A stretch of 17,633 nt of DNA. Source: UBA11346 sp038203025 (GTDB lineage Bacteria > Planctomycetota > UBA11346). The stretch spans positions 1 through 17,633 of the forward strand of contig JBBREK010000073.1 in assembly GCA_038203025.1 (NCBI GenBank). Reading direction: 5' to 3'. This document shows positions 6,233 to 14,359 of the stretch, one piece after another (position 1 is the stretch's first letter; the number at the start of each line of letters is the position of its first letter). Made by a program: the position numbers and the translations under genes. The notes under the pieces are model-generated. The model worked only from the letters and a program-made list of their open reading frames with translations, was not told the DNA's origin and ran no database searches.

Positions 6233-9040
6233 TCATATCGCGATGGCATCCCAGCCGAGCGTCCGGGCGCCCTCGGGGGCGGTGACGCAGGCCTGGCTGC
6301 CGCCGTCCGGTGGCAGCCAGCGTTCCGTCGCGGCGCGCACCGCCGCCAGGCTGCAGTCGAGGATGCGCAGCCGGAAGGCGTCCAGGGTCGCCGGATCGCG
6401 GCCAGTGAGGTCGCCAAGGAAGCGTCGTCGCGCCTCGCCAGCCGGGCTGCCCGGTGCATCCAGGCCCTGCAGCACACCGAGCTGCGCTTCCTTCAGCGCC
6501 GCCGGTTCTTCGGGTAGGGCGGCCAGCCAGCGCAGGCCGTCGCGCATGTCGCGGTAGGTGTCGGCCAGGCGCGGATCACGGTAGCTGGTCAACTGCACGC
6601 AGCCGGGGCTGAAGCCGGCACCACCGCCGTAGGCGCCGCCCTGCTCGCGCAGCTTGGGATGCAGCCAGCGGTTGGTCAGGATGCGGCCCCCGACCGCCAG
6701 GGCGGCGGCGTCGGCGTGGCGCAGGGCCGGGGCCGGGAAGGCCAGGGCGCAGTAGTTGACCGAGGTGCCGGTGGTGAAGGCGGTCGGTGCCACCGCGGGG
6801 CCCGGCGGTAGGAGACGTGTCGTGGCGTTACCGGCCGGTCGGGATGGCCAGCGCGCCGCCGCCAGCAATTCTGCCGCGCCGCCGCGATCGCCGATCAGCG
6901 CCGCGCACGGTGCGACCGCGGCGATACGATCGCGCAGCCGGGCCAGACGAATGCCTAGGCCGTCGCAGCCCTGTTCGGAGAGGCGCTTCAGGTAGGCCAG
7001 TCGGCCGAGTCCGCCGAGGCGATGGCCGAGACCGACGGAGCCGGCGAAGGCGCGGGTCGCCGCCGATCCGGCGAGGGCTGAGCCGGCGCGGGTGACGCGC
7101 TCCTGCCCGTGCGCCACCGCCTGCTCGACCAGTTCGACGAGGCGTTCCGTCTCGTCGAAGCGCGTCTCCAGCAGAGTCTCCGCAAGCAGCGGCAGAAATC
7201 TGTCGGCGTGTTCGCTCAGGCCCCTGACCTCAAGACACAGCCAGGGGCGCACGGCGGTTGGATCGTCCGGATCGGCACCAGTCTCCAGCCAGGCACGAAT
7301 GCCGCCGGTATGTGCGTTGAGGAAGGCAGCCTGGGTCGCGTAGTCGCGGGTGCCGCAGCCGAGTCCACCGAGCCCGCTGGTCAGCAGCGGGATCAACTCC
7401 AGCTCGTCGTCGAGTTCGAGCGGCAGGGCGGCGGTCAGATGGGTCAGGCCGTTGGTCGGGGCGGTGAACACGGTCAGCCGGCCGCCATCCCAGGCGGTGT
7501 CGGAACCCTGCGTCCAGCGCCGCTGGCGTGGTACCTCGGCAAGGGCGAGTTCCGGCAGGGTGCCGGCATCGTCGGCTTGGGCCTGGCGCGCGGCCAAGGC
7601 GGCGGCGGCAGCGCGTAGCCGTTCGTCGGCCCGGGGCTGGGCCAGTTCGGTGCGGTCCAGCTCAGCGATCTGCGCCTTGCCGCGGGTGTGGAACTCCAGG
7701 TCGGGCTTGGCGCGGAAGACAGCGTGGTGTGGGTTGTCGCGCAACCGGCTGGCGATCTCGCGGCGCACCCAGTCTGGTGTGGCGCGGCTGCGCAGTCGGT
7801 CGAGGGCCGGACCGGCATCGAGGAAGGGCACGCCGTCGACGCCGAGGTTCCACGGCCCGACCAGGCGCAGGCATAGTTCGAGGCCATAGGGCCAGCCGTC
7901 GCCGCGTACCACGCGGCGCGACAGTTCCAGCTGATGCAGCGCAGCGTCGATCTCGTCCTGGGGCACGCCCTGGTCGGCGATGCCGGCGATGGTCGAGCGG
8001 ATCAGCGCCTCGATGCGTGGCTCGGCACCTGGCTCATGGCCGTCGATCGCGGCGGTGAACAGGCCGGTGCGGGTGTGGCCGGTGTAGCCGGACGGACCGG
8101 TGCCGCGGCCCAGGCCGCTGCTTTCCAGGGCTCGACGCAGGGGCGCACCGGCGTGACCAAACAGCAGGCGTTCAAGCAGGTCGGCGTCGAGCGCCTCGTC
8201 GATGCCGGCGCTGTCGCCCCAGGCCCAGGTGATGCCGCATTCGGTGACATCGACCGTCTCCTGGCCGGGGGCCAGCGGTACCGGCACGTCGAGGCTGGCT
8301 GGCGTACGCAGCGGCGGCTGGCCCGTCGGCGGCGGCAAGGCGGTACCGGGATCGACGAGGTAGGGTGCCAGGGCAGCGTCGAGGCGGTCGAGCGGCACAT
8401 CGCCGTAGGTCACCAGCACGGCGTTGGCCGGGCGGTAGCAGCGACGGTGGAAGGCGACCAGATCGGCGTGGGTCAGGCGCGGGATGTCGGCCGGCTCGCC
8501 GCCACTCTCATGGCGGTAGATGGTGTCGGGCAGCAGCGTCCGGGTGATGGCGTTGCGCAACTGCGCGTCAGTGTTGCCCAGCGCGCCCTGCATCTCGTTG
8601 AAGACCACGCCCTGGCGCTGCCAGGTGCCGTCGGCAATTGGCGCGCAGCGGTGCCCCTCCTGGTGGAAGTCGCGTTCGTCGAGGCGCGGTGCGAACACCG
8701 CGTCGAGGTAGACCGCCAGCAGGTTGTCCCAGTCCTTCGCCACCTGGGTGGAGAACGGATAGGCGGTGAGGTCCGGATAGGTCATCGCGTTCATGAAGGT
8801 CGCCAGCGAGCGGCGCAGCATCATGAAGAAGGGGTCGCGCACCGGATAGCGCTGCGAGCCGCACAGCGTGGTGTGCTCGAGGATGTGCGGCAGACCGGTG
8901 GAATCTTCCGGCGGGGTACGGAAGGCGATGCAGAAGGCGCGGTGCTCGTCGGCGCAGGCCAGATGCAGGTGGGTGAGGCCGGAGGGCAGGTGGCGCTCGA
9001 TCAGCTCGACGCCAAGGGCGGGGACGGGAATGGTCTTCAT
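6233..9040 (-). CDS. M16C-family zinc metallopeptidase (PreP-like)
   Basis: At 935 aa this is the length of presequence-protease/pitrilysin subfamily C enzymes, which form a two-half clamshell and degrade unfolded oligopeptides. The inverted zinc motif HILEH is at residues 52-56 (His52, catalytic Glu55, His56), in the M16C context HILEHTTLCGSQRYPVRDP. The third zinc ligand fits Glu149 in VVFNEMQG. NAMTYPDLTAYPFST (84-98) is also diagnostic. The C-terminal half keeps the REQGGAYGGGAGFSPG motif that binds substrate. No signal peptide is seen, so it is probably cytosolic. The ATG at 9038-9040 gives the canonical N-terminus, but no Shine-Dalgarno is visible; the stop of the phosphatase gene is 15 nt upstream, so translational coupling is likely. 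No frameshift or missing catalytic residue. Confidence 0.95.
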   Translation of the reverse strand: MKTIPVPALGVELIERHLPSGLTHLHLACADEHRAFCIAFRTPPEDSTGLPHILEHTTLCGSQRYPVRDPFFMMLRRSLATFMNAMTYPDLTAYPFSTQVAKDWDNLLAVYLDAVFAPRLDERDFHQEGHRCAPIADGTWQRQGVVFNEMQGALGNTDAQLRNAITRTLLPDTIYRHESGGEPADIPRLTHADLVAFHRRCYRPANAVLVTYGDVPLDRLDAALAPYLVDPGTALPPPTGQPPLRTPASLDVPVPLAPGQETVDVTECGITWAWGDSAGIDEALDADLLERLLFGHAGAPLRRALESSGLGRGTGPSGYTGHTRTGLFTAAIDGHEPGAEPRIEALIRSTIAGIADQGVPQDEIDAALHQLELSRRVVRGDGWPYGLELCLRLVGPWNLGVDGVPFLDAGPALDRLRSRATPDWVRREIASRLRDNPHHAVFRAKPDLEFHTRGKAQIAELDRTELAQPRADERLRAAAAALAARQAQADDAGTLPELALAEVPRQRRWTQGSDTAWDGGRLTVFTAPTNGLTHLTAALPLELDDELELIPLLTSGLGGLGCGTRDYATQAAFLNAHTGGIRAWLETGADPDDPTAVRPWLCLEVRGLSEHADRFLPLLAETLLETRFDETERLVELVEQAVAHGQERVTRAGSALAGSAATRAFAGSVGLGHRLGGLGRLAYLKRLSEQGCDGLGIRLARLRDRIAAVAPCAALIGDRGGAAELLAAARWPSRPAGNATTRLLPPGPAVAPTAFTTGTSVNYCALAFPAPALRHADAAALAVGGRILTNRWLHPKLREQGGAYGGGAGFSPGCVQLTSYRDPRLADTYRDMRDGLRWLAALPEEPAALKEAQLGVLQGLDAPGSPAGEARRRFLGDLTGRDPATLDAFRLRILDCSLAAVRAATERWLPPDGGSQACVTAPEGARTLGWDAIAI

Positions 9041-9055
9041 GCGTGGGGCGGTAGC

Positions 9056-10003
9056 CTAACCGATGCTGACCGCCACCACCATCGCATCGTCGCCGAGCTT
9101 GGCCGATCCCTGGAAGTGGCGGGCGGCGTCGAGGATGCGGTTGACCACCGCCTCGGGTCCGGCGGGAGCATGCTGCGCGACCACGTCGGCCATACGCTCG
9201 ATGCCGAACTCCTCGCCCAGGCGGTCGGTGGCCTCAAGGATGCCGTCGGTCGCCTGCACCAGCAGGTCGGCCGGCCGCAGGCTGCGGCGCAGCTCTTCTG
9301 AACCGGCGATGAAGGCCGGGCCGCCGCGGATGCCCAGGGCGATGCCCTTGGGCGCCAGGATTTCGCGCGTGCCAGTGGCGGCGTTGGCCAGGATCAGCGG
9401 CGGATGTCCGGCCCGGGCGACGCGCAACTCGCCCTTGGCCGGGTCGATGGTCAGGTAGGTGCAACTGACGAACTTGCCGGCCATGGCGCCGAACAGCCAG
9501 CGGTTGACCTCGGTCAGGACCTTGCTCGGTGACGAACCGGTCGAGGCGAGCATGCGAATGGTCTGTTTGGCCATCGCCATGATCATGCCGGCGCCGACGC
9601 CGTGGCCGCTGACGTCGCCCTGGACGACGCCGAGGCGTCCATCCGGGAACTGGAAGAAGTCGTAGAAGTCGCCGCTGACCTCATGCTCGGGTTCGAAGCG
9701 GGCGGCGCAGATCAGGCCGGGTAGACGCGGCGGCACGGGCAGCATGCCCAGTTGGACGTGCCGGGCCTGCTCGACCTCGTCGGTTTCTGCCTTGGGTTTG
9801 GCCCCAGGACGGGCCCAGCCGCTGGCGTTTCCGGGCTTCTCCGGCTCGGCCTCATCCATCCAGCCCAGGCCGCCGGTAGGCGGGCCGCCAGCCGGCGCTT
9901 CGCCCCCAAGGACCTCACGGATGAGGGCCTGCACGTCGGCGGGCGGGGTCTGACGATGGTCGGTGGCCACGTCACCAGTGTCCCCGGCGGCTTCGACGCG
10001 CAA
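9056..10003 (-). CDS. PPM-type (SpoIIE/RsbU-like) serine phosphatase
   Basis: The product carries the SpoIIE/RsbU phosphatase domain with metal-binding motifs intact: ARHVQLGMLP before the domain (80-89), SGDFYDFF (110-117, Asp112), GDVSGHGVGAGM (129-140, Asp130), RAGHPPLIL (197-205), ATDGILEA (251-258, Asp253) and GDDAMVVAVS (304-313). Such enzymes dephosphorylate anti-sigma-factor antagonists or similar partner-switching proteins; no partner gene is in this window. The N-terminal 75 residues are Pro/Gly-rich and probably disordered, with no PAS, HAMP or transmembrane segment, so it is a cytosolic enzyme without an obvious sensor. The start is uncertain: the longest form (315 aa) uses a TTG at 10001-10003, while a GTG at 9968-9970 would give about 304 aa. 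Neither has a strong ribosome-binding site. First gene of the operon with the peptidase and ZapE. Confidence 0.92.
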   Translation of the reverse strand: MRVEAAGDTGDVATDHRQTPPADVQALIREVLGGEAPAGGPPTGGLGWMDEAEPEKPGNASGWARPGAKPKAETDEVEQARHVQLGMLPVPPRLPGLICAARFEPEHEVSGDFYDFFQFPDGRLGVVQGDVSGHGVGAGMIMAMAKQTIRMLASTGSSPSKVLTEVNRWLFGAMAGKFVSCTYLTIDPAKGELRVARAGHPPLILANAATGTREILAPKGIALGIRGGPAFIAGSEELRRSLRPADLLVQATDGILEATDRLGEEFGIERMADVVAQHAPAGPEAVVNRILDAARHFQGSAKLGDDAMVVAVSIG

Positions 10004-10029
10004 CGCCGGTCCGCTTGCAGGCGAGCGCC

Positions 10030-10041
10030 GGCTGCGCAGCC
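10030..10041. promoter_or_regulatory. 12-bp palindrome in the short phosphatase/comM divergent spacer
   Basis: GGCTGCGCAGCC is a perfect palindrome seven bases before the comM ATG. The divergent spacer is only 45-78 bp, depending on the phosphatase start, and is GC-rich. No convincing -10 or -35 hexamers and no Shine-Dalgarno for comM are visible. An operator role is possible but unsupported beyond position. Confidence 0.25.
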
Positions 10042-10048
10042 TCCCGCG

Positions 10049-11566
10049 ATGCGTCTAGTCCGTGTCCACGCCGCCGGTATCGAGGGGGTCGACGGCTACC
10101 TCGTCACCGTCGAGGTAGCGCGCAGCACGCCCAAGAGCGGCGAGGGTCGCGTCACCGTCGTCGGCCTGCCCGATGCGGCGGTACGTGAAAGCGTCGAGCG
10201 CGTGACCACGGCGATCTTCGCCAGTGGCCTGCACCATCGCCCGGGCGACATCATCACCGTCAATCTGGCCCCGGCCGACCGGCGCAAGGAGGGGCCGGCC
10301 TTCGACCTCGCCTGCGCAATAGGCTTCCTCGCTACCATTGGCGACAATGGCATTGGCGATCCGCCGGCCACGGCGCTGTTTCTCGCCGAACTCGCGCTCG
10401 ATGGCACCTTGCGGCCGGTGCGTGGAGTGGTTGCCGCTGCTGCTGCTGCCCGTGCTGCCGGTTTCGACACCGCCGTGGTCGCGCCGGCCAACGCCCATGA
10501 GGCGGCGGCCGTTGGCGGTCTGCGCGTGGTCGCTCCGCTGAACCTGCGCGCCTGCTGCGACTGGCTGCGCGGCGGCGAGGCGCCGGCCTCGCCACCGCCG
10601 CCGGTTGTCGAGGTGTTTGAGGAGCCTTGCCTGTCGGATGTGCGCGGTCAAGCCCAGGCCAAGCGGGCCCTGCTCATCGCGGCGGCCGGGGCGCACAACC
10701 TGCTGATGCTCGGTCCGCCCGGATCCGGCAAGACCATGCTGGCGCGGCGGCTATCCGGCATCCTACCGGCGCTGACCGCGGATGAGGCACTAGAGGTGAC
10801 GCGCGTGCATTCGATCGCCGGCCTGCTGCCGCTCGGCTGTGGTCTGGTATCGCGGCGGCCGTTCCGCTCACCGCACCATGGGGTTAGCGGCCCAGGCCTG
10901 GTCGGTGGCGGCAGTCCGCCGCGTCCGGGCGAAGTCAGCCTCGGGCATCACGGCATCCTCTTCCTCGACGAGTTGCCGGAATATCCGCGCACCGCGCTGG
11001 AAGCCTTGCGCCAGCCGCTGGAGGATGGCTTCCTTACCGTGGTGCGGGCCAGTGGGCGGGTGCGCTTCCCCGCCCGCTGCTGCCTGGTCGCGGCGATGAA
11101 CCCCTGTCCGTGCGGATTCCTCGGCCATCCCACCAGACGCTGCACCTGCGGTTCCGACGAGATCCATCGCTATCGCGCCAAGATCAGCGGCCCGCTGCTC
11201 GATCGCATCGACCTGCATCTGGAAGTTCCGGCGCAGCGGCCCGAGACGCTACAGGGCGGCGACGTGGGAGAGACCAGCCTGGTCCTGCGCGAGCGGGTGG
11301 TGGCAGCACGCTCGCGCATGTTGACGCGCCAGGGTCGGCCGAATGGCCTGCTCGAACCGCGCGGTCTGCGCAGCCACATCCACGCCGCGCCTGCGGCGCT
11401 GCAGTTGCTCGCCCAGGCGGTCGACGAGCTCGGCCTGTCGGCCCGGGCCCATGATCGCATCCTCAAGGTCGCGCGCACCATCGCCGACCTTGAGGGCCGC
11501 GAGGGAGTCGGGCTGGACGATGTCAGCGAGGCGATCGGGTATCGGGTGCTCGACCGACCGGCATGA
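10049..11566 (+). CDS. comM: YifB/ComM-family AAA+ ATPase (Mg-chelatase-like)
   Basis: The 505-aa product has the standard length and order of ComM: an N-terminal Lon-protease-like (S5-fold) domain beginning RVHAAGIEGVDGYLVTVEV, a AAA+ core with Walker A GPPGSGKT (222-229) and Walker B ILFLDE (303-308), and RSPHHGVSGPGLVGGG (273-288). A Cys-rich segment NPCPCGF...CTCGS (Cys353, 355, 366, 368) may bind zinc. The C-terminal Mg_chelatase_C domain ends in RILKVARTIADLEG. In Proteobacteria ComM is a hexameric helicase that promotes branch migration during integration of transformed DNA; homologues are also widespread outside naturally competent species. No other competence gene is present here. 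The ATG at 10049 gives the conserved MRLVRVHAAG start; the longer open frame upstream runs antisense through the phosphatase gene. Convergent with marR 18 nt downstream. Confidence 0.95.
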   Translation: MRLVRVHAAGIEGVDGYLVTVEVARSTPKSGEGRVTVVGLPDAAVRESVERVTTAIFASGLHHRPGDIITVNLAPADRRKEGPAFDLACAIGFLATIGDNGIGDPPATALFLAELALDGTLRPVRGVVAAAAAARAAGFDTAVVAPANAHEAAAVGGLRVVAPLNLRACCDWLRGGEAPASPPPPVVEVFEEPCLSDVRGQAQAKRALLIAAAGAHNLLMLGPPGSGKTMLARRLSGILPALTADEALEVTRVHSIAGLLPLGCGLVSRRPFRSPHHGVSGPGLVGGGSPPRPGEVSLGHHGILFLDELPEYPRTALEALRQPLEDGFLTVVRASGRVRFPARCCLVAAMNPCPCGFLGHPTRRCTCGSDEIHRYRAKISGPLLDRIDLHLEVPAQRPETLQGGDVGETSLVLRERVVAARSRMLTRQGRPNGLLEPRGLRSHIHAAPAALQLLAQAVDELGLSARAHDRILKVARTIADLEGREGVGLDDVSEAIGYRVLDRPA

Positions 11567-11584
11567 GCGCAGGGGCCGGCGCTC
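11565..11584. terminator. Short hairpin between convergent comM and marR stops
   Basis: GAGCGC (11565-11570) pairs with GCGCTC (11579-11584) around an eight-base loop. It overlaps the comM stop codon and abuts the marR stop at 11585. A 6-bp GC-rich stem without a T-tract is weak, but its place between two convergent stops suggests a bidirectional transcript end. Confidence 0.35.
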
Positions 11585-12046
11585 CTAATCGAGAATGGCA
11601 GCGAGTTGCTGCAGTGCTGCCGCCATCGCCTCCTGTTGTCGGAGCTCCACCCCGGCGAGCTTGTCGGCTAGCCGATGCTCGAGAATCTCTGCCGCCGACG
11701 AGGCTGTCTCGGTCCCCGTGGCGGTGGCATGCACATGGATCCGGCGCCGGTCAGCCAGATCACGGTGACGCTGGACCAGACCCTTGACCTCCAGGCGATC
11801 GATGATGCCGACTAAGGTCGAGGGGCTGAGGTGAACCCGTTCCGCCAGTTGGGTCTGGGTCAGATTATCCTGTTGGACGAGTTCGCGCAGGCATGCGAGT
11901 TGGGCCGTGGTCATGTCTCCGGTGTGGCCGTTGACTCCGTGGGCGTCGGTGGTGTGTTGGAGCAACCGATGCAGAGCACCGACGATCTGATCCTGGATCG
12001 TTTCGGAAGTGCTCACCATGGATGCACGGTAGCTATAATCATTCAT
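11585..12046 (-). CDS. MarR-family transcriptional regulator
   Basis: The product (153 aa from the ATG at 12044-12046, 144 aa from the ATG at 12017-12019) has the MarR plan: N-terminal dimerisation helix, winged helix-turn-helix at about residues 46-115 (MTTAQLACLRELVQQDNLTQTQLAERVHLSPSTLVGIIDRLEVKGLV), and the wing with the family DxRR signature (RDLADRRRIHVHATATG). A C-terminal dimerisation helix follows. Such proteins usually repress their own gene and a divergent operon until a small ligand binds. The neighbouring divergent operon encodes an MFS transporter, the classical MarR target. The start is undecided: neither ATG has a Shine-Dalgarno, and a good inverted repeat (12036-12059) covers the first one. 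If that repeat is an operator in the promoter, the second ATG is more likely. Confidence 0.92.
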   Translation of the reverse strand: MNDYSYRASMVSTSETIQDQIVGALHRLLQHTTDAHGVNGHTGDMTTAQLACLRELVQQDNLTQTQLAERVHLSPSTLVGIIDRLEVKGLVQRHRDLADRRRIHVHATATGTETASSAAEILEHRLADKLAGVELRQQEAMAAALQQLAAILD

Positions 12047-12059
12047 AAGTAAATGATTA
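12036..12059. promoter_or_regulatory. Candidate MarR operator 1
   Basis: TAATCATT (12036-12043) and AATGATTA (12052-12059) form a perfect 8-bp inverted repeat with an 8-nt spacer, the size and AT-rich character expected for a MarR dimer site. It overlaps the upstream candidate start of marR. The half-site AATGAT recurs at 12141-12146. Confidence 0.55.
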
Positions 12060-12105
12060 GAGATTGCACGGTCGCGCGATCTCGACCTAGGATATGTAAT
12101 TTATT

Positions 12106-12116
12106 TGCTATTATAG
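12106..12116. promoter_or_regulatory. Face-to-face -10 elements of the MarR divergon
   Basis: On the plus strand TG-C-TATTAT (12106-12114) is an extended -10 box for the 12174 operon; on the minus strand TATAAT (12115 to 12110) is a perfect -10 for marR. The two overlap, so the two promoters should exclude each other. No strong -35 hexamer is visible for either. The region 12047-12173 is clearly more AT-rich than the surrounding DNA. Confidence 0.5.
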
Positions 12117-12133
12117 ACTTGCGCGCATAGTTG

Positions 12134-12146
12134 ATCATCGAATGAT
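12134..12146. promoter_or_regulatory. Candidate MarR operator 2
   Basis: ATCAT (12134-12138) and ATGAT (12142-12146) are inverted around a three-base spacer CGA, and the right half reads AATGATT as in operator 1. It lies just after the predicted start of the plus-strand transcript and near the -35 position of the minus-strand one, so binding here could repress both directions. Confidence 0.45.
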
Positions 12147-12173
12147 TTACAAGCTTGTGCAGAGCGTGGCCTC

Positions 12174-12890
12174 ATGAGCGCTACTGCGACCTCAATCATC
12201 AACGCCGATCTTGACAGGCATCCGGTCCAGGTGCTGGTGGGGCTGCACGAAGAGCGGCCGTGTCCAGGCGCGGTCGCCTACCAGACTGTCGCGGCTCTGA
12301 CCTCGTCCAGCATCTATCGCAATCCGCGTCTGGAGGCCGAGTCGCAGCGCCTACGGTCCAGACGGTCGGTGTCGCTGGTCCTCACCGAGGCCCCGCGTCA
12401 GGACGATGCCGATACCGCCCACCTGCGCCTACTCGAATCGGCCGCACCGCTCCTCGCCCTGGGTTCGGCTGGACTGCCGGCGGCAACCGAAGCGGTCCGC
12501 GCCGGCGCCGTGCCAGGCGGACATCAGGTCCTGATCTGGAGCGACGGGATCCGGGCGAGACTGCTCTTCCAGGGCGACCATCGCATCATCCTGGTGCGTG
12601 CCGCCCAGGCCTCCTTGATCCGGCCGAGCGAACCGGGGGGGATCGGCCATTGCGAACTGGCCCTCGCCGCTGGGGACATCCTGGTGATGGTGGCGCACGC
12701 GACCCACGGCCAGTTGCCGTTGGGTACGGTGGCCGACATGGCCCGCGAGGAACCGACGCCGCAGGCCTTGTGCCAGCGTGCCACCCGGCTTGCGGCGGCG
12801 AGCGATCCGTTGAGCCACCACGCCGCCGTGGCCATGTCCGTAACCGCTGCGGCGCCGGCGCAGCCGGGTCCGGCCGTTCCCGGCGCATGA
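12174..12890 (+). CDS. PP2C-like protein lacking metal-binding residues (putative pseudophosphatase)
   Basis: This 238-aa soluble protein has no family I can name with certainty. Its C-terminal half reads like a PP2C (PPM) phosphatase fold. QVLIWSDGIRARLLFQGDHRIILVR (118-142) fits the strand pair around the PP2C GDSRaYl motif. LALAAGDILVMVAHATHGQLP (162-182) fits the GD.lLL.SDGL motif, but SDG has become AHA. TPQALCQRATRLAAASDPLSHHAAVAMSV (195-223) fits the last helix and the DN.t.vvv strand, with DN replaced by SH or HH. The N-terminal RxxNED and DGMGGH motifs are not visible either. If the alignment holds, it is a catalytically dead PP2C that might bind a phosphoprotein or ligand. The ATG at 12174 starts the ORF; no Shine-Dalgarno is clear. 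The stop overlaps the MFS start (ATGA), so the pair is one operon facing marR. Confidence 0.75.
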   Translation: MSATATSIINADLDRHPVQVLVGLHEERPCPGAVAYQTVAALTSSSIYRNPRLEAESQRLRSRRSVSLVLTEAPRQDDADTAHLRLLESAAPLLALGSAGLPAATEAVRAGAVPGGHQVLIWSDGIRARLLFQGDHRIILVRAAQASLIRPSEPGGIGHCELALAAGDILVMVAHATHGQLPLGTVADMAREEPTPQALCQRATRLAAASDPLSHHAAVAMSVTAAAPAQPGPAVPGA

Positions 12891-14341
12891 ACGGAGGCGT
12901 TAGCGCATCCCTGACCGCCCGCCCACGCGGCCTGCTGCGCACGGGCATCGGCGCATCGCTGGCCGAGGGCGCTGCCGTGGGGGTGGTGTTCAACGCCCTG
13001 GAGCAGTGGCTGGTCCCGTTGCTGCAGATCCGCCTTGGCGCCACCGCCTCGACTGTCTTCCTGCTCACCCTGGTGCCGCTGGCGGTGAACGTCGCGCTGG
13101 GTCCGTGGTCGGGGGCGCTGATTGCCCGGTTCGGTGGGCATCGGGCGGTGTCTATCGGCATCGGCCTGTTTCAGGCCGGGTGCCTCGGGCTGCTGGCGGT
13201 GGCGGCCTGGATGCCAGAACCGACGTGGATGCCGGTGATGGCCTTGGTCCTGGCCATCGCCATCCCGGCGTCGATGGCGCTCAGTCAGCCGGCCTGGTTC
13301 GCCTGGACCGGCACCTTCGTCCCGACGCCGCTGCATGGTCGCTACTTCGGACGGCGCAACCGGCTGCTCATGACCATGAAGCTGGCCACGGCGGTGGCCG
13401 CCGCGCTGCTCATCCGACTGTGGCCGATGCAGGATGATCCGCGTGGGTTGGCGACGATCTTCCTTGTCGCCATGGCCGCCCGACTGATCGCGGTCCGGAT
13501 GCTCACGCGGCAGCCGGAACTGCCACCGCGGCCGGGCGCTACCGCTCCTGCGTCGGTAGGTGGAGACGGCGCTGCCGGCTTCCGCAGCTTCCTCGCCGGC
13601 CTGCGCGGCAGCCATTTCGGCCGCTGGACGGTGGTGTGGGCGGCCCTGTTCTTCGGCTACATGATCGCCGGCCCGGCCTTCTCGCCGTATATGCTGGCGC
13701 CGGTCGAGCAGGGTGGGCTCGGCCTGTCCGAGCGACCGCTGCTGTTCACCGCCCTGGTGGTCAGTTGCCAGATCATGCGTCTCGTCGCCTATCCCGCCTT
13801 CGGCTGGATCATCGACCGCATCGGTCCGACCCTGGTGCTGCGCTGGGCGGTGCTGTGCATCGCCATCATTCCAGCCAGCTGGGCCTTCATCGAGCACGTG
13901 CCGACACTGATCGCCATCGAGGTGGTCAACGGCCTGTGCTGGTGCGCCGCCGAGTGCGCCGCCATGGTTATCACTCTGGGTTGCCATACCGACCCCAACG
14001 AGCGCGTGCGGCTAATCGGCTACCACCAGACCCTGCTCGGCCTGGTCCAGGTGGCAGCGGTCGGCCTGGGCATGGGGCTGCTGCCGTTGCTCCCCAGCCT
14101 CGACGGATCACCGTTCCGTTCCCTCTTCCTGGTCAGCGTCATCCTACGCATCCCGGCGGTGATCCTCGCCTGGACCCTGCTGCCGCGCCTGCCGGTGGAT
14201 GTCCGTCGCCAATTGCGCGGCTTGTGGCGGGAACTGCCCGGTGTCGGTCTGGTGGCGACTGCCTCACGCGGGGTGAGCATGCTGATGCGTCGCATCGTCC
14301 ACGTCGATCCGCCGATTGGACGGACGCCGGACGGGCAGTGA
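12887..14341 (+). CDS. Major facilitator superfamily (MFS) transporter
   Basis: The 484-aa protein has about 12 hydrophobic segments in two six-helix halves separated by a hydrophilic loop near residues 205-235 (PELPPRPGATAPASVGGDG). MFS motif-A-like loops follow the second helix (SGALIARFGGHRAV) and the eighth (GWIIDRIGPTLVLR). Polar or aromatic pocket residues occur (NALEQW near the start, QPAWFAW in helix 4), and Cys-rich helix 10 reads NGLCWCAAECAAM. It is an inner-membrane secondary transporter; substrate and direction cannot be read from sequence. The ATG at 12887 overlaps the stop of the PP2C-like gene as ATGA and has no Shine-Dalgarno, so it depends on coupling. The longer open frame upstream is a shadow. 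Divergent MarR control suggests export of a small molecule, an inference from context. It converges on the kinase gene with an 18-nt gap. Confidence 0.93.
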   Translation: MNGGVSASLTARPRGLLRTGIGASLAEGAAVGVVFNALEQWLVPLLQIRLGATASTVFLLTLVPLAVNVALGPWSGALIARFGGHRAVSIGIGLFQAGCLGLLAVAAWMPEPTWMPVMALVLAIAIPASMALSQPAWFAWTGTFVPTPLHGRYFGRRNRLLMTMKLATAVAAALLIRLWPMQDDPRGLATIFLVAMAARLIAVRMLTRQPELPPRPGATAPASVGGDGAAGFRSFLAGLRGSHFGRWTVVWAALFFGYMIAGPAFSPYMLAPVEQGGLGLSERPLLFTALVVSCQIMRLVAYPAFGWIIDRIGPTLVLRWAVLCIAIIPASWAFIEHVPTLIAIEVVNGLCWCAAECAAMVITLGCHTDPNERVRLIGYHQTLLGLVQVAAVGLGMGLLPLLPSLDGSPFRSLFLVSVILRIPAVILAWTLLPRLPVDVRRQLRGLWRELPGVGLVATASRGVSMLMRRIVHVDPPIGRTPDGQ

Positions 14342-14359
14342 GCGGACCGCTGGACGGGG

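Noticed and set aside
6145..6477. N-terminal extension of the ZapE frame
   Set aside because: It would run through the inverted repeat and overlap 245 bases of the peptidase gene, and it adds Arg/Ala-rich sequence not found in ZapE.
7934..9301. Plus-strand frame of 455 codons opposite the M16C peptidase and phosphatase
   Set aside because: Antisense shadow crossing a gene boundary; no recognisable domain.
9752..10048. N-terminal extension of comM
   Set aside because: It overlaps the divergent phosphatase gene; the ATG at 10049 gives the conserved ComM N-terminus.
12524..13987. Minus-strand frame of 487 codons opposite the PP2C-like and MFS genes
   Set aside because: The His/Arg/Gln-rich translation is typical of an antisense frame; the plus-strand MFS protein is convincing.
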